This document shows positions 63,042 through 64,000 of a stretch of DNA of 64,000 nucleotides, in pieces. The stretch comes from Desulfococcaceae bacterium HSG9 (GTDB lineage Bacteria > Desulfobacterota > Desulfobacteria > Desulfobacterales > JAUCGF01). Below the pieces are notes generated by a model. The model had not been told where the DNA came from. It did not search any database and saw nothing but the letters and a program-made list of their open reading frames with translations. The stretch spans positions 19,035 through 83,034 of the forward strand of contig JAUCGF010000083.1 in NCBI GenBank assembly GCA_030378005.1, read 5' to 3'. Both the position numbers and the translations under genes were made by a program. Position 1 is the stretch's first letter; the number at the start of each line of letters is the position of its first letter.

Positions 63042-63608
63042 TTATGAGTTCTTTTTACGTTTTTTCATCCAATCAGGCAAATGAGCGGTTTTGCGCCCAG
63101 AGGTTTTAAAAGCATCGTCAGCACTCGGCCGCGCTCTGGTTTGGCGTGTTTTGCCTGAAGCCGGTCGAGGAGTACTCTGTTTACGAGGCATAGAAGACCT
63201 TTTTCCCGAAGCCGGTCGAGGCGAACTCGTTTTACGAGGCATAGGAGACGTTTTGCCTGAAGCCGGTTGAGGTGAACTCGTTTTATAAGGCTTAGAAGAC
63301 GTTTTGCTGGTGGGCGTAACAGTTTTTGCAGCCCGGGCTGTAGTGCGGATACCGGGGAACTCATAAACAATGGCGCCGGAATCATTGAGACGCATATTCG
63401 CGTAGCCTTTGGCTGCAAAATATTGCAGCATTTCCTCTGCTTCTTCCAATGACAGAGATGTTCCCAAAACGATCTCTGATACAGTGACGGTTCCGCCCTT
63501 AGTCTTAGCCAACTTCAGAATTGCTTTGTGCTGCTCTTCAGGATCAAGGCCGGGATTTTTATTTAACTTATTAAAAAGCGCCTTATTTAATTTGTCCATT
63601 AATGACAT
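63042..63608 (-). CDS. Winged-helix-like protein with S/T-P-rich repeat tail
   Basis: The first ~90 residues form a winged-helix pattern, ILKLAKTKGGTVTVSEIVLGTSLSLEEAEEMLQYFAAKGYANM, then a basic tail with three 17-residue repeats of the KTSSPRPASGKxSxMPR type (about residues 100-151). The end DWMKKRKKN is very basic. The S/T-P and Arg/Lys content makes the tail a good candidate kinase substrate or nucleic-acid binder. It is the first gene of the operon. Confidence 0.65.
   Translation of the reverse strand: MSLMDKLNKALFNKLNKNPGLDPEEQHKAILKLAKTKGGTVTVSEIVLGTSLSLEEAEEMLQYFAAKGYANMRLNDSGAIVYEFPGIRTTARAAKTVTPTSKTSSKPYKTSSPQPASGKTSPMPRKTSSPRPASGKRSSMPRKQSTPRPASGKTRQTRARPSADDAFKTSGRKTAHLPDWMKKRKKNS
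63157..63309. repeat. 51-bp coding tandem repeat, three copies
   Basis: Units start with GAAGCCGG at 63157, 63208 and 63259. The period is exactly 51 bp (17 codons), so copy-number change would keep the frame. Confidence 0.9.
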
Positions 63609-63679
63609 GACGAGAACCTTTATCCGGTTTTATAGTTATCAATATTTCAGAAGCCCGATTTTTGTCCAAATATTAATAC

Positions 63680-63927
63680 TCAGTAGATCGAAAACTTTTT
63701 GTCAACCCCTGAGAAATCAGATATTTTCAGCATTTCATGAATTAGCTGAAGCCAAGAAAGAAGCGGACAATATCATAAAAAGCCGTTTTCGATCTTTCCC
63801 AAGTTTAGAAGAAAAGGTTTGTTTTTCGGTTCTGTAAAATGTAACCTTCTGATTTTTCAGTATATATCATGTGAAATGATTTATATTCAATAAAATCAAA
63901 GTGTTAAAGAACTTTTCGATCTACTGA
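63680..63927. repeat. MITE-like element, family A ends
   Basis: The 248-bp element has perfect 15-bp inverted ends, TCAGTAGATCGAAAA at 63680-63694 and the complement within 63913-63927. Inside, a plus-strand frame ending at 63837 reads like protein (HELAEAKKEADNIIKSRF), perhaps the tail of a captured or decayed gene. There is no transposase. Confidence 0.7.
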
Positions 63928-64000
63928 TACTACTTTGTTAGATTACCGGCTGACATCTGACCTTATTTTAGAATTTTAAACCTTAGTAGTTGAAATACTG
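63928..64000. repeat. Family B palindromic element, second copy, cut by the window edge or degenerate
   Basis: ACTTTGTTAGATTACCGGC at 63932-63950 repeats the left part of the 2120-2220 element, and CTTAGTAGTTG near 63983 resembles its right end. It abuts the family A element directly, giving a composite. Confidence 0.6.

Overview
The window reads as chromosome from a Gram-negative, probably anaerobic bacterium, most likely a member of the Desulfobacterota (Desulfobacterales-like). The basis is the mix of an Omp85 outer-membrane protein, TRAP transporter, NtrY/NtrX pair beside DUF4390, rsmD and coaD, class I fumarase, several NosL-like proteins with NapG/NapH-type ferredoxins, and many palindromic intergenic elements. 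This taxonomic call is inference; no rRNA or tRNA gene was recognised and no transposase was seen.

Layout. 1-2.1 kb: end of an oligopeptide ABC ATPase and a PrsR-type sigma-54 response regulator. 2.2-9.4 kb (minus): scpB, a 940-aa Omp85 protein, a cysteine-desulfidase family enzyme, and an ATP-grasp/peptidase S51-like pair. 9.9-18 kb (plus): an amino-acid/peptide use region with M29 aminopeptidase, two universal stress proteins, NhaC antiporter, NSS symporter, two orphan family-3 solute-binding proteins and a P-loop kinase. 18.4-19.4 kb: a short signal peptidase I and an anchored partner. 19.8-28.6 kb: a cluster resembling the accessory part of a clade II nos locus (four NosL-like proteins, NapG/NapH-like ferredoxins, cytochrome c, ABC exporter) without nosZ or nosD, with a BrnT/BrnA toxin-antitoxin pair inside. 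28.8-35.3 kb: PopT/DUF368, then coaD, rsmD, ntrX-like, ntrY-like and DUF4390 on the minus strand. 35.8-40.8 kb: a TRAP transporter with PanB and LarA. 41.1-49.5 kb: an operon with DUF4389, fumarase, a small Cys-rich protein, ComF, DUF29, a KdnB-like dehydrogenase and an outsized 1213-aa GlmS-like protein.

49.9-63.6 kb (minus) is the most unusual part. It holds a winged-helix protein with an S/T-P-rich repeat tail, a helical protein, a TerY-like vWA protein, a PP2C phosphatase and three paralogous membrane kinases. The kinases share an almost constant cytosolic kinase half and a transmembrane segment, but carry different C-terminal modules with the C-type-lectin fold: FGE+DUF1566, DUF1566 x2, and FGE x2. 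The end of each lectin-fold module has a block of variable codons. In four of the six blocks nearly every codon ends in C or T, and each block is followed by an invariant 3' stretch. This is the pattern expected of diversity-generating retroelement (DGR) variable regions. No reverse transcriptase or template repeat is in the window, so diversification would have to act from elsewhere in the genome. I read the locus as a TerY-P-type vWA-phosphatase-kinase system whose receptor ends are hypervariable and exchanged as modules at a shared HPRRSEP linker.

Between genes there are several families of short palindromic elements (some supplying the stop codon of the adjacent gene) and several heptanucleotide tandem repeats.
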